A program made the translations under genes and the position numbers. From NCBI GenBank assembly GCA_964503275.1, contig CAZCZO010000015.1, positions 10,279 through 74,278 of the forward strand: a stretch of 64,000 bases of DNA. The letters run 5' to 3'. Source of the DNA: DASRAP01 sp964503275. Lineage in GTDB: Bacteria; Gemmatimonadota; Gemmatimonadetes; Gemmatimonadales; Gemmatimonadaceae. Shown here in pieces: positions 15,525 to 24,980 of this stretch. The notes beneath the pieces are model-generated. The model saw only the letters and a list, made by a program, of their open reading frames with translations. It made no database searches and was not told the origin of the DNA. The stretch's first letter is position 1. Each line of letters opens with the position of its first letter.

Positions 15525-16964
15525 TCAGCGACGCGTGGTCTCCTCGCGGATCGCCGCGATGCGGTCGCCTTCCATGATCGCGTCGACCACCTCGATGCCC
15601 TCCACGACCTCGGCGAACACCGTGTAGTCGCGCAGCAGCCGCGCGTTGTCGCGGAGATTGATGAACCACTGCGCGTCGCCGGTGTCGTGCCCGCGCGTGC
15701 TCATCCCGATCGTCCCGCGCGGGTGCGGGATGGTCCCCAGCTCGTCGCGCAGGAACGCCGCGAGGCCGACATACTCGTTGGCCAGCGGGCTGCCGCCCTG
15801 CACCACGAAGTCGTGCTCCACCCGGTGCCAGGTGAGCCCGTCGTAGTAGCCGCGGCGCGCGAGGGCGAGGATGCGCGCGGCCATCATCGGGGCCACATCG
15901 CCGCGCAGGCGGACCGTGAAGTGCCCGCCCCCGTGCTCGGCGGCCATTTCGACGCGCAGGTAGCGCGGTGCGCCGAGCGCGAGCGCGACGAGGTCGGGCG
16001 GCGCCTCGACAGTGACCCGTGGCGGGCGATCCTCCGTGGCGGGCCGCCCCGCGACCGCGAGCAGGGCGACCCGGACATCGTGCGCGGAGGCATCGCCCCG
16101 GGCGACCCAGCGCGCAAATGCCGCGAGGGCGCGCGTTGCCGCCTCGGGGGCCGTCGTGCCTCGCAGGGCGAGTGCGGCGACCCGGACCACCTGCGCCGCA
16201 CTGTCATCCAGCGCGCGGATGAATGTTGCATCGTCGGCGCGGCCGGCGAGCTCGCTGAGCCCGGTGAGGGCCGCCTCGCGCACGTTGGGGTCTGCGTCGG
16301 TCACCAGCGAGCGGAGCACGGCCGTGTCGCGGAGCTGGCGCGCCGCGCGGGCGGCCGCCCGACGAAGCGCGGGATGTGCGTCGCTCGCGAAGCGGGCCAC
16401 CTGGCGACCAGCGACGGCCGGGGTGGTGTGCGCGAGAGTCTCCAGCCCCCGGGCGGCGGCGTGCCAGCTCACCCCATCGCGCAGACGACGATCGCGGTCC
16501 GCGGGCAGCGTCGCGATCCACTGCTCGGCCTGTGCGGCCAGGCGCCCGTCTGCCGCACAGCGCGCTGCGCCCAGCTCGGCCGCACGGAGCCGCACGACCC
16601 ATGAGGCATCGCCGAGCGCCGTGAGGATGTCGTCACAGCTCGAACGCGGCGTCAGCGCTCGGAGTCGCAGGCGCCAGGCGGGTTCGGGCCACTGGGGCGG
16701 CAGCGGGAGCGCCGCGAGCGAATCGCGGGCCACGAACCGGGGATCCCGGATCCGCTGGACGGCACGCCACGCGAGCGCCTGCACGCGTGCGTCGGGATGC
16801 GTGGCCGCGCGTCGGAGGGCCACATCGGTACTGTCGCGCCGGTCCTCGGCGAGCAGGACGGCGGTGATGAGCGTGGAGTCGGCCGCACTCAGCGGCCGTG
16901 GTGCCTGCGCGTGCAGCTCGCCCGCAACACGGGCCGCCAACGCCATCGCGAGGAGGATGCGCAT
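15525..16964 (-). CDS. Exported HEAT-repeat / cyclophilin-type peptidyl-prolyl isomerase fusion
   Basis: A 479-residue protein. Residues 1-20 (MRILLAMALAARVAGELHAQ) form a signal peptide. About residues 25-310 are Ala/Arg/Asp-rich helical HEAT-like repeats (e.g. DPNVREAALTGLSELAGRAD). About residues 325-479 are a cyclophilin domain with TWHRVEHDFVVQGGSP (the catalytic Arg in HRV), TIGMSTRGHDTGDAQWFINL and YTVFAEVVEGIEVVDAI. Cyclophilins interconvert cis and trans Xaa-Pro bonds; here HEAT repeats would dock periplasmic clients. The ORF is open upstream, but the ATG at 16964 gives the signal peptide. It is convergent with the small membrane protein and divergent from the two-component cluster. 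Confidence 0.85.
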   Translation of the reverse strand: MRILLAMALAARVAGELHAQAPRPLSAADSTLITAVLLAEDRRDSTDVALRRAATHPDARVQALAWRAVQRIRDPRFVARDSLAALPLPPQWPEPAWRLRLRALTPRSSCDDILTALGDASWVVRLRAAELGAARCAADGRLAAQAEQWIATLPADRDRRLRDGVSWHAAARGLETLAHTTPAVAGRQVARFASDAHPALRRAAARAARQLRDTAVLRSLVTDADPNVREAALTGLSELAGRADDATFIRALDDSAAQVVRVAALALRGTTAPEAATRALAAFARWVARGDASAHDVRVALLAVAGRPATEDRPPRVTVEAPPDLVALALGAPRYLRVEMAAEHGGGHFTVRLRGDVAPMMAARILALARRGYYDGLTWHRVEHDFVVQGGSPLANEYVGLAAFLRDELGTIPHPRGTIGMSTRGHDTGDAQWFINLRDNARLLRDYTVFAEVVEGIEVVDAIMEGDRIAAIREETTRR

Positions 16965-17060
16965 CCACGGAAAACGAGTCGCCCGGCCCAGCGTCCGCAA
17001 GGGTGGGCAGTGGCGGCGCTCGGGACGGCGCTGGCGCTCGCGTACGCCGTGACCCGGCGA

Positions 17061-17066
17061 TACACT
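17061..17066 (+). promoter_or_regulatory. Candidate -10 (TACACT) for the histidine-kinase cluster
   Basis: CGATACACT occurs here and upstream of the S9 peptidase at 7299-7307. It lies 50 nt before the GTG at 17117 in the 152-bp gap to the divergent HEAT-cyclophilin gene. No -35 of the TTGACA type is evident. Confidence 0.4.
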
Positions 17067-17116
17067 ACCTGCGACGGTCGCCGCAGCGTCGCATCTTCCA
17101 CCCCGCGTGAGCGCTC

Positions 17117-19846
17117 GTGTCCCCCCCATCGAGTTCTGAGAACGACCGCCCGCCCCGCCGACGCAGTCGTCCGACCCGCGTCGCCGGGGCGGAGCCTGCG
17201 AGCGGCGCGTCGTCGGGTCGCGGGCGGTTGTCGCAGTTGCCGAGCATCGCCGCGCGCGCGGCGCGGATCGGGGGCTGGATCCTCGATGTACGGTCCCGGA
17301 CCGTTGAGTGGTCGCCCGAGATGTACGACCTGCTGGACTGGTCGGGGACCGAGCCACCGTCCCTAGCCGATGGGCTCGCGTTATACGCACCGGCCAGCCG
17401 CGCTGCCGTCACGGCCGCGTTGGACCGTGCCTGCGAGGTCGGCGAGGCCTTCGACCTCGAGCTCGAGATGCTGTCGTTCCGCGGCCGGGTCATGCGGGTC
17501 CGCGCCGTGGCCGAGGTGGTCCTGACGCCCGACGGCGCGCCCGAACGGGTGGTCGGCGCCTTTCAGGACATCACCGCGCTGCATCAGTCTCGCGCGGAGG
17601 CACTCGAGCTTGCCGAGCGACTCTCGCTCACGCTCGACGCGATGTCCGATGCCTTCTTGACCGTCGACACCGAGTGGCGCTTCGCCTATCTCAACGCGCA
17701 CGCCGAAGCGCTCGTCGGACGGTCGCGGGAATCGCTCATCGGCCGTTACATCTGGGACGAGTTCCCCGACGGGATCGGCTCGCCGTTCCAGATCGCCTAC
17801 GAGCGGGCGATGGCCGAGCAAGTGGCCGTGGAGTTCGAGGCCTACTACCCCGCGCCGCTGGACAAGTGGTTCGTGGTGAAGGCGTACCCGTCGTCGCAGG
17901 GCCTCGCGATCTACTTCCGCGATGTGACCACCTTGCGAGCGGCGGCGGAGGCGATCCGGACCAGCGAAGAGCGCTTCCGCGTGCTCAGCCGGGCCACGAC
18001 GGACGCCATCTGGGACTGGGACCTCGCCACGGACGCGCTGTGGTGGAACGACAGCTACGCCTCGCGCTTCGGCCTTCGCAGTGGCGATGCCACCGACGCA
18101 ACGCGCAGCGGCTGGATGACGCGGATCCATCCCGACGATCGCGAGGCGGTGAGCCAGGCGATCCAGGCGGTCCTGGACCACGGCGGCTCCAGCTGGACGC
18201 ATCAGTACCGGCTGCGTGGCGGGGGTGGGCGCGAGTATGTGGTGCTCGACCGCGCCGAGGTGGTCCGCGACACCGGCGGCACCGCCGTTCGGATGATCGG
18301 GGGCCTGACGGACATCACTGAGCAACTGCGGCGCGATGCGACGATCGCCGAGCACGCGGCGCTGTTGGACCAGACCCAGGACGCGATCCTCGTCCGCTCG
18401 CTCGACAACCGGGTGCAGTACTGGAACCGTGGCGCGGAGCAGATCTATGGGTGGACGGCCGAGGAGGCCGTGGGCCGGCCGGTCGCCGAGTTGCTGTACG
18501 ACGACCCCGAGCCGCTGTACCGCGCGACCGCCGAGGTGCTGACGGCGGGGACCTGGTCCGGCGAGCTGCTGCACCGGACCCGCGACGGCCGTCGCGTGAC
18601 GATGTTCGTGCGCTGGTCCCTGCTGCGGCACGCCGATGGCCGCCCCCGCGCGATCCTGGCCATCAACACCGACATCACCGAGCGGCGACGGATCGAGCAG
18701 CAGTTCCTCCGTTCGCAGCGGATGGAGAGCATCGGGACCTTGGCGGGTGGCATCGCGCACGACCTGAACAACGTGCTCGCGCCGATCCTCATGTCGATCG
18801 AGGTGCTGAAGCGCGACGAGCGCGATCCCGAGCGCCTCGCAACGCTTGGCGCCATCGAGTCCAGCGCGCAGCGTGGCGCCGCGATGGTGCGCCAGGTGCT
18901 CACCTTCGCCCGGGGCATCGACGGTGAGCGGGTCGAGCTCGCGGTCGCGCCCCTGCTCGAGGACGTGATGCGGATCGTGAACGACACCTTCCTCAAGTCC
19001 ATCGAGGTGCACTGCGAGATCGGCCCCGACATCTGGACCGTGCGCGGCGATCCCACGCAGTTGCATCAGGCGTTGCTGAACCTCTGCGTCAACGCGCGCG
19101 ATGCCATGCCACAGGGCGGGCGGCTCGACCTGCGCGCCACGAACCTCACGCTCGATGCGCAGTACGCGGTCGGCTCGCCCGACGCCACGGTCGGGCCCTA
19201 CGTGATGTTCGAGGTGGAGGACACCGGTATCGGCATGTCGGCGGAGACGCTCGAGCGCATCTTCGAGCCGTTCTTCACGACGAAGCCTCCAGGCGAAGGG
19301 ACCGGGCTGGGCTTGTCGTCCACGTTGGCGATCGTGCGCAGCCACGGCGGCTTCGTGCGGGCGTACAGCGAACCCGGTCGTGGCAGCCGGGTGCGCATCC
19401 ATCTGCCCGCGCTCACGGCCGCGTCGCCCGCGGCGTCCGACGCGCCCACCGACGGACTGCCCCGTGGCCACGGCGAGTTGATCCTCGTCGTGGACGATGA
19501 ACCGTCCGTCCTGCAGATCACCCAGGAGACGTTGGCGGCGTTCGGCTACCGCGTGCTCACCGCGGCCGACGGGGCGGAGGCCGTCAGTCTCTACGCGCAG
19601 CGGCGTGGCGAGATCGCGCTGGTCCTCACCGACATGATGATGCCGGTGATGGACGGGCTCGCGACGGTGCAGGTCTTACGCCGCATCGATGCTGGCGTGC
19701 GCATCATCGCCGCCAGCGGCCTGCAGACCGACGACCGCCGCGCGCAGATCGCGGCGGCCGGCGTGCGCTTCCAGCTGAGCAAGCCGTTCACGGCCGAGGT
19801 CCTGCTCCGGACGATCCGCCTCGCGCTGCGCGATGTCACCGACTGA
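17117..19846 (+). CDS. Hybrid sensor histidine kinase: four PAS domains, kinase, receiver
   Basis: A 909-residue soluble hybrid kinase with a GTG start. After a disordered N-terminus it has four PAS-like domains (about 50-160, 170-285, 290-405 and 415-530). Next come a dimerisation helix with the phosphoacceptor His548 in GGIAHDLNNVLAP and an HATPase domain (N box LCVNARDAM, then DTGIGM and GTGLGLSSTLAIV). The C-terminal receiver has its phosphorylatable Asp839 in LVLTDMMMPVMDG. There is no membrane segment and no DNA-binding domain. The kinase core is strikingly similar to that of the gene at 22526 (shared RMESIGTLAGGIAHDLNNVL), so the two are paralogues. It is the first of five consecutive signalling genes; its 3' end overlaps the next gene by 14 bp. 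Confidence 0.92.
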   Translation: MSPPSSSENDRPPRRRSRPTRVAGAEPASGASSGRGRLSQLPSIAARAARIGGWILDVRSRTVEWSPEMYDLLDWSGTEPPSLADGLALYAPASRAAVTAALDRACEVGEAFDLELEMLSFRGRVMRVRAVAEVVLTPDGAPERVVGAFQDITALHQSRAEALELAERLSLTLDAMSDAFLTVDTEWRFAYLNAHAEALVGRSRESLIGRYIWDEFPDGIGSPFQIAYERAMAEQVAVEFEAYYPAPLDKWFVVKAYPSSQGLAIYFRDVTTLRAAAEAIRTSEERFRVLSRATTDAIWDWDLATDALWWNDSYASRFGLRSGDATDATRSGWMTRIHPDDREAVSQAIQAVLDHGGSSWTHQYRLRGGGGREYVVLDRAEVVRDTGGTAVRMIGGLTDITEQLRRDATIAEHAALLDQTQDAILVRSLDNRVQYWNRGAEQIYGWTAEEAVGRPVAELLYDDPEPLYRATAEVLTAGTWSGELLHRTRDGRRVTMFVRWSLLRHADGRPRAILAINTDITERRRIEQQFLRSQRMESIGTLAGGIAHDLNNVLAPILMSIEVLKRDERDPERLATLGAIESSAQRGAAMVRQVLTFARGIDGERVELAVAPLLEDVMRIVNDTFLKSIEVHCEIGPDIWTVRGDPTQLHQALLNLCVNARDAMPQGGRLDLRATNLTLDAQYAVGSPDATVGPYVMFEVEDTGIGMSAETLERIFEPFFTTKPPGEGTGLGLSSTLAIVRSHGGFVRAYSEPGRGSRVRIHLPALTAASPAASDAPTDGLPRGHGELILVVDDEPSVLQITQETLAAFGYRVLTAADGAEAVSLYAQRRGEIALVLTDMMMPVMDGLATVQVLRRIDAGVRIIAASGLQTDDRRAQIAAAGVRFQLSKPFTAEVLLRTIRLALRDVTD

Positions 19847-22151
19847 CCGCTTCGCCCGGCGCACGCTTCGCCTGCGGGCGCGCGCCCTCACGATCACGCT
19901 GATCTACGCGGCCTTCGCGTCGCTGTGGATCCTGTTCTCGGACGCGGCGCTCGCGGCCGTGGTCCGCGACCCCGCGCGGCTGGTCCAGCTCAGCGTGGTG
20001 AAGGGCATCGCGTTCGTGACCGTCACCTCTCTGCTGCTGCTCCTGTTGTTGCGGCGGGCCTTCACGGCGATCGGACGTGGCTACAGCGAGCTGGCGGCGC
20101 GGGGCGAGCAACTGCGGGCGAGTGAACAGCAGCTCGCCACGCTCCTCGGCGCGGCGACCGACAGCATCCTTGCCGTCGACCACAGCGGCCGGATCGCCTT
20201 CGCCAATGCGGCCGCCGAGCGGCTCTTCGAGCAGGACGCGGGCGCGCTGAGCGGGCGGAGCTTCGGCGAGCTGCTCTCGCGGCCCGTCCCTCTGGCACCG
20301 GGCGCACTCTCGCTGACGCGGCGCTCGAAACGGGGCGAGACCGTCCCCCTCGACGCGACGGTGGCGGCCCTCCCGGACAGCACGGCGCCGGGCTTCCTGG
20401 TGGTCCTGCGCGACAGCACCGTGCGTCGGCGTCAGGCCGCCCTCCTCGCCGGCCAGCGACGCATCCTTGAGATGATCGCCGTCGGCGAGCCGCTGTCGCA
20501 TTCGCTTGACGCGCTGGTGCGCTTCCTGGAAGCGCAGAGCCCGGGCAGCCTGTGCTCCGTATTGCTGCTCGACGAGACCGGGACCCGGCTACGGCATGGC
20601 GCGGCGCCGTCGTTGCCGCCCGAGTATGTGCGCCTGATCGACGGCGAGGCGATCGGCCCCAACGCGGGGTCCTGCGGGACCGCGGCGTTCCGTGGCAGCG
20701 CAGTGGTGGTCGAGGACATCGCGGTCGATCCGCTCTGGAGCGCCTATCGTGAGGCGGCGCTGCCCCACGGCCTCCGGTCCTGCTGGTCCACGCCGATCCG
20801 CGCGAAGGACGGGCGCATCCTCGGCACGTTCGCGATCTATCACCGCCAGCCCGCGCGTCCCGAGCCGCAGCACCAGCAGCTCATCGAGATCGCGACGCAG
20901 TTGGCCGCGGTGGCGATCGATCGTGCCCGCGTCGAGCACGACCTGCACGACGTCGAGGGCCGGCTGGCGGCGGTGGTCGAGCATCTGGGCGAGGGGCTCA
21001 TCATCGCCGACGCGTCCGAGGCGACGCTGCATCTGAACCCGGCGGCGGCCTCCTTGCTCGGCGTCGAGCCGGACGCACGGACCATCGCGCAAGCGCGGCT
21101 CTACGAGCTGTTCCGCCTCACGACGATGGACGGGCACACGGTCGCCCACGATGCGTGGCCGCTGGCCCGGGTGCGTCGCGGCGATGTGCTGCAAGGCGAG
21201 GAGTTCACGCTGTCCCGGCGCGACGGCGCGTGGGAGCGCGTCGTCGCGTTCACCGGCCGGCGGGTCGCCTACCTCGACGGGGCCTCGATCGCCTTCCTCA
21301 CGTTGCGCGACGTGACCGTCCGGACCCGGGCGCAGCGGCTGTTGATGGAGACCCAACGCGACCTCGAGTACAAGGTCGAGGAGCGGACGGCCGCGCTCCG
21401 CGAGGCCGTGGCGCACGCGGAGTCGGCCGATCGGATCAAGTCAGCCTTCCTCGCGACGATGTCGCACGAGCTGCGGACCCCGCTGAACTCGATCATCGGC
21501 TTCACCGGGATCGTGCTGCGGGGGCTCGCCGGCCCCCTGACCGACGAGCAGACGAAGCAATTGTCGATGGTGCGCGGCAGCGCTCACCACTTGCTCGACC
21601 TGATCAACGACGTGCTCGACATCTCGAAGATCGAGGCCGGACAGTTCGAGGTCCGCGCACAGCCCTTCGCACTCGACGACGCGATCACGTCGGTGGTGAA
21701 CACGCTGGCGCCGATGGCCGAGCGCAAGCAGTTGGGGATCGTGGTGACGGCACCGGTGGAGCTGCCGCCGATCGTGAGCGACCGTCGGCGGGTCGAGCAG
21801 ATCCTCCTCAACCTGGTGAACAATGCGATCAAGTTCACCGAGGTGGGGGAGGTCCGCGTGGTGGTGACCTCCGTCACACCGCCACCGGGCACCGACGTGG
21901 CGGCCCAGCCGCGCGTCCGCATCGACATCGAAGATACCGGGGTCGGTATCGCGGCCGATGATCTTCCGACGCTGTTCACGCCGTTCCGCCAGCTGGACAG
22001 TGGGTTGGCGCGCCAGCACGAGGGGACCGGGCTGGGTCTGGCGATCTGCCAGCGGCTCGCGCATCTGCTGGGCGGGAGCATCACCGCGTGCAGTACCCTC
22101 GGTGTCGGTAGTAGATTCTCCGTGGAGCTCCCTCTCGTCCCCACGGAGTGA
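19833..22151 (+). CDS. Membrane sensor histidine kinase with PAS, GAF and PAS domains
   Basis: A 772-residue kinase whose ATG lies inside the last codons of the previous gene (14-bp overlap). Two N-terminal membrane helices (about residues 17-42 and 52-72) have almost no periplasmic loop. They are followed by PAS (85-200), a GAF domain (about 205-365, including the conserved GSCGTAAFRG), a second PAS (370-490), a coiled coil (TQRDLEYKVEERTAALREAV), and HisKA with His545 in SHELRTPLNSIIGF. The HATPase domain shows NLVNNAIKF, DTGVGI and GTGLGLAICQRL. There is no receiver of its own, but a stand-alone receiver starts 3 bp downstream. The kinase core is of the HELRTP class, unlike the AHDLNN kinases beside it. 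Confidence 0.93.
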   Translation: MSPTDRFARRTLRLRARALTITLIYAAFASLWILFSDAALAAVVRDPARLVQLSVVKGIAFVTVTSLLLLLLLRRAFTAIGRGYSELAARGEQLRASEQQLATLLGAATDSILAVDHSGRIAFANAAAERLFEQDAGALSGRSFGELLSRPVPLAPGALSLTRRSKRGETVPLDATVAALPDSTAPGFLVVLRDSTVRRRQAALLAGQRRILEMIAVGEPLSHSLDALVRFLEAQSPGSLCSVLLLDETGTRLRHGAAPSLPPEYVRLIDGEAIGPNAGSCGTAAFRGSAVVVEDIAVDPLWSAYREAALPHGLRSCWSTPIRAKDGRILGTFAIYHRQPARPEPQHQQLIEIATQLAAVAIDRARVEHDLHDVEGRLAAVVEHLGEGLIIADASEATLHLNPAAASLLGVEPDARTIAQARLYELFRLTTMDGHTVAHDAWPLARVRRGDVLQGEEFTLSRRDGAWERVVAFTGRRVAYLDGASIAFLTLRDVTVRTRAQRLLMETQRDLEYKVEERTAALREAVAHAESADRIKSAFLATMSHELRTPLNSIIGFTGIVLRGLAGPLTDEQTKQLSMVRGSAHHLLDLINDVLDISKIEAGQFEVRAQPFALDDAITSVVNTLAPMAERKQLGIVVTAPVELPPIVSDRRRVEQILLNLVNNAIKFTEVGEVRVVVTSVTPPPGTDVAAQPRVRIDIEDTGVGIAADDLPTLFTPFRQLDSGLARQHEGTGLGLAICQRLAHLLGGSITACSTLGVGSRFSVELPLVPTE

Positions 22152-22154
22152 TCG

Positions 22155-22529
22155 ATGGCCCCGACGATCCTGCTCATCGAGGACAACGAACAGAACCGAT
22201 ACCTGACGACCTTCCTGCTGGAGCAGCGTGGGTACCGGGTCGAGACGGCCGTGGATGGGCCCTCGGGTGTCGCGATGGCCGCGCAGAGCGCACCGCTGGC
22301 GATCCTGCTCGACATCCAGCTGCCCGGGATGGACGGCTACCATGTGGCGGCGGCCCTGCGCGCGTTGCCCGCGCACCGGAGCACGCCGATCATCGCGGTG
22401 ACGTCGTATGCGATGTCCGGCGACCGCGAGAAGTCGCTGGCCGCCGGCTGTTCGGGCTACATCGAGAAGCCGATCGACCCGGACACCTTCGTGGACGAGA
22501 TGGAGCGCGCGATCGGAGGCACGGCGTGA
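22155..22529 (+). CDS. Stand-alone response regulator receiver (DivK-like)
   Basis: A 124-residue single CheY-like receiver: acidic pocket IED (residues 8-10), phosphoacceptor Asp53 in LLDIQLPGMDGYH, Thr83 in AVTSYAM and Lys105 in YIEKPID. The closest recognisable relatives are DivK-type regulators, which act by binding kinases rather than DNA. It begins 3 bp after the membrane kinase stop and ends in a GTGA overlap with the next hybrid kinase. It is therefore the likely phosphoryl carrier between the kinase at 19833 and others in the cluster. It has no output domain. Confidence 0.93.
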   Translation: MAPTILLIEDNEQNRYLTTFLLEQRGYRVETAVDGPSGVAMAAQSAPLAILLDIQLPGMDGYHVAAALRALPAHRSTPIIAVTSYAMSGDREKSLAAGCSGYIEKPIDPDTFVDEMERAIGGTA

Positions 22530-24973
22530 CCGCGCGCATCCTCGCCGTCGACGATCACGTCGAGAATCTCTATTACCTGAGCGCGCTGTTCTCGGGGGTC
22601 GGATTCGAGGTGATCGAAGCGGCGAACGGCCACGAGGCGCTCGCGCGGGCGCGGACCTCGCCGCCCGACGTGATCATCTCGGACCTGCTCATGCCCGAGA
22701 TGGACGGCTACTCCCTGCTGCGCGAATGGAAGCGGGACGATGCACTGCGTGCGGTCCCGTTCATCGTGTATACCGCGACGTACACGCACAGCGACGACGC
22801 GCGGCTGGCCCGGGAACTCGGCGCCGACCTGTTCCTCATCAAGCCGATGGACCCCGACGCGCTGCTGGCGGCGGTGCGGGAGGTGCTGCAGCGGCATGCG
22901 GTCGAGGCCACCGCACGACCGCGGCTCGACGAGCAGGAGACGATGCGGCTCTACAGCGCCGCGTTGATCCGCAAGCTCGAAGAGAAGTCCAGCGCCTTGG
23001 AGCAGACCAATCAGGCCTTGCGCACCGAATTGGGTGAGCGCCTGCGGGCCGAGCGTGAGCTGACCGAGGCGCGGGCGCGGCTGGCCGATCTGATCCACTC
23101 GATCGACGGCGTCGTCTTCGAGCTGGATGCCGAATCGTTACAGGTCCGTTTCATCAGTGAGCAGGCGACCCGGCTCCTCGGGCTCCCGGCGCGCGCGTGG
23201 ACGGAGTCCCCCGACGCGTGGAGTGCGGTCCTGCACCCCGACGACCGCGAACGCGGGATCGCGCTGCTCCGGGCCTGTGCCGACCGCGGCACCGGCGGGT
23301 CCGGCGAGCTGCGGCTGTTGCACCGCGACGGGTCCAGCGTGTGGGTGCGCATGGTGCTCTCGCCGTCGCAGCGCCAGCAGTGGCAGACCCTGCTGCGCGG
23401 TCTCATCGTCGATATCACCGAGGAGCGCGAGGCCGCCGCACGCTTGCGGCAGCAGGATGCGCTCGTCCGGATCGCCGGCGACACGGCGCGCATCGGCGGC
23501 TGGCGGCTCGACGCGGGCGGCGACACGCTGGCCTGGTCCGACGAGACGTGCCGGCTGCATGGCGTGCCGCCGGGCACCGCGGTCTCGCTGGACGAGGCGA
23601 TCTCCCATTACGCCCCGGAGTACCACGACGACCTGCGCTCGGCCGTGGCGCGCTGCTTCGACGACGGCACCCCCTTCGACCTCGAGGCCGAACTGCTCGG
23701 CGACACCCCGCGTCGTCGGTGGGTCCGGGTCATCGGGGAAGCAGTGCGCAACGACGACGGCGGGATCACCGCCATCCAAGGGGCCTTGCAGGATATCCAC
23801 GAGCGCCGCACGCTCGAGCAGCAGATGTTCCGCGCCCAGCGGATGGAGAGCATCGGCACGCTCGCCGGCGGCATCGCGCACGACCTCAACAACGTCCTCG
23901 CGCCCATCGTGATGGCCGTGGACCTCCTGCGGGCAGAGACCACGGACCCCGAGACCCTGGAGACCATCGACCTGATCGGCAGCAGCGCGCGGCGCGGCGC
24001 CGAGATGGTGCGGCAGGTCCTCACCTTCTCGCGTGGCATCAGTGGACGGCGCGTCCCCTGCGACCCGCTCGCGGCGCTGCGGGACGTCGCGGCGATCATC
24101 GCGGACACCTTTCCCAAGGGGATCACGCTCAACGTGCGCACCGGCGACATCGCCGGGCACATCCTGGGCGACGCGACACAGCTGCATCAGGTCCTGCTCA
24201 ACCTCTGTGTGAATGCGCGCGATGCGATGAGCGGGAGCGGGACCCTGACGCTCGCCGTGGAACCGGTGACCGTGGACGCCCAGTTCGCCGGGATGACGCT
24301 CGGCGCGCGCGAGGGCGACTATGTGCGCTTCGAGGTGCGCGATACCGGCACCGGCATCGCGCCCGACATCCTCGAACACATCTTCGATCCCTTCTTCACC
24401 ACCAAGGAGGTCGGACGCGGCACCGGACTGGGGTTGGCGACGACGCAGGCGATCGTGCGCAGCCACGGCGGCTTCCTCACGGTGTACTCCGAGCCGGGCA
24501 ACGGCGCGTGTTTCCGTGTGTACCTCCCCTTGGACACGGGCGTGGTCAGCGAGACCGCCCGCGATGGCGACGCGGAGGACAGCGCCGAACTCCGCGGCGC
24601 CGGGGAGTCGGTGCTCGTGGTGGACGATGAGGTGACGATCCGCCGGGTCACCCGCCAGACCCTCGAAGCGGCGGGCTATGCGGTGCTCGAGGCCGCCGAC
24701 GGCTCGGAGGCCCTCTCGACCTTCCTCCTGGAGCGGGATCGGATCGACCTGGTCCTCACGGACATGATGATGCCCGTCATGGATGGGGGCCGCCTGATCC
24801 GTGTCCTGCGCCGCCTGGCGCCGACGCTGCCGGTGATCGGCGCCAGTGGACTCGCCGAGGGGGCACGGCCCGTCGGCAGCGACGAAGAGCAGCCGCAGCA
24901 GTTCCTGGCCAAGCCCTTCACAGCGCACGCGCTCCTGCGCGCGGTGCGGAGCGCCCTCGAGTCGCGGGCCTGA
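22526..24973 (+). CDS. Hybrid histidine kinase with receivers at both ends
   Basis: An 815-residue protein. The start is a GTG overlapping the receiver stop (GTGA), with GGAGG at 22515-22519 as ribosome binding site; the open frame extends upstream but would read through the receiver gene. Order: receiver (residues 3-120, Asp53 in ISDLLMPEMDG), coiled coil (150-190), PAS (195-310), PAS (315-430), dimerisation helix with His452 in GGIAHDLNNVLAP, HATPase (LCVNARDAM, DTGTGIAP, GTGLGLATT) and a second receiver (Asp746 in LVLTDMMMPVMDG). Receiver-kinase-receiver layouts allow the protein to receive phosphate from another kinase and pass it on. The kinase core is nearly identical in motif wording to the gene at 17117. 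Confidence 0.93.
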   Translation: MTARILAVDDHVENLYYLSALFSGVGFEVIEAANGHEALARARTSPPDVIISDLLMPEMDGYSLLREWKRDDALRAVPFIVYTATYTHSDDARLARELGADLFLIKPMDPDALLAAVREVLQRHAVEATARPRLDEQETMRLYSAALIRKLEEKSSALEQTNQALRTELGERLRAERELTEARARLADLIHSIDGVVFELDAESLQVRFISEQATRLLGLPARAWTESPDAWSAVLHPDDRERGIALLRACADRGTGGSGELRLLHRDGSSVWVRMVLSPSQRQQWQTLLRGLIVDITEEREAAARLRQQDALVRIAGDTARIGGWRLDAGGDTLAWSDETCRLHGVPPGTAVSLDEAISHYAPEYHDDLRSAVARCFDDGTPFDLEAELLGDTPRRRWVRVIGEAVRNDDGGITAIQGALQDIHERRTLEQQMFRAQRMESIGTLAGGIAHDLNNVLAPIVMAVDLLRAETTDPETLETIDLIGSSARRGAEMVRQVLTFSRGISGRRVPCDPLAALRDVAAIIADTFPKGITLNVRTGDIAGHILGDATQLHQVLLNLCVNARDAMSGSGTLTLAVEPVTVDAQFAGMTLGAREGDYVRFEVRDTGTGIAPDILEHIFDPFFTTKEVGRGTGLGLATTQAIVRSHGGFLTVYSEPGNGACFRVYLPLDTGVVSETARDGDAEDSAELRGAGESVLVVDDEVTIRRVTRQTLEAAGYAVLEAADGSEALSTFLLERDRIDLVLTDMMMPVMDGGRLIRVLRRLAPTLPVIGASGLAEGARPVGSDEEQPQQFLAKPFTAHALLRAVRSALESRA

Positions 24974-24980
24974 ACCACCG

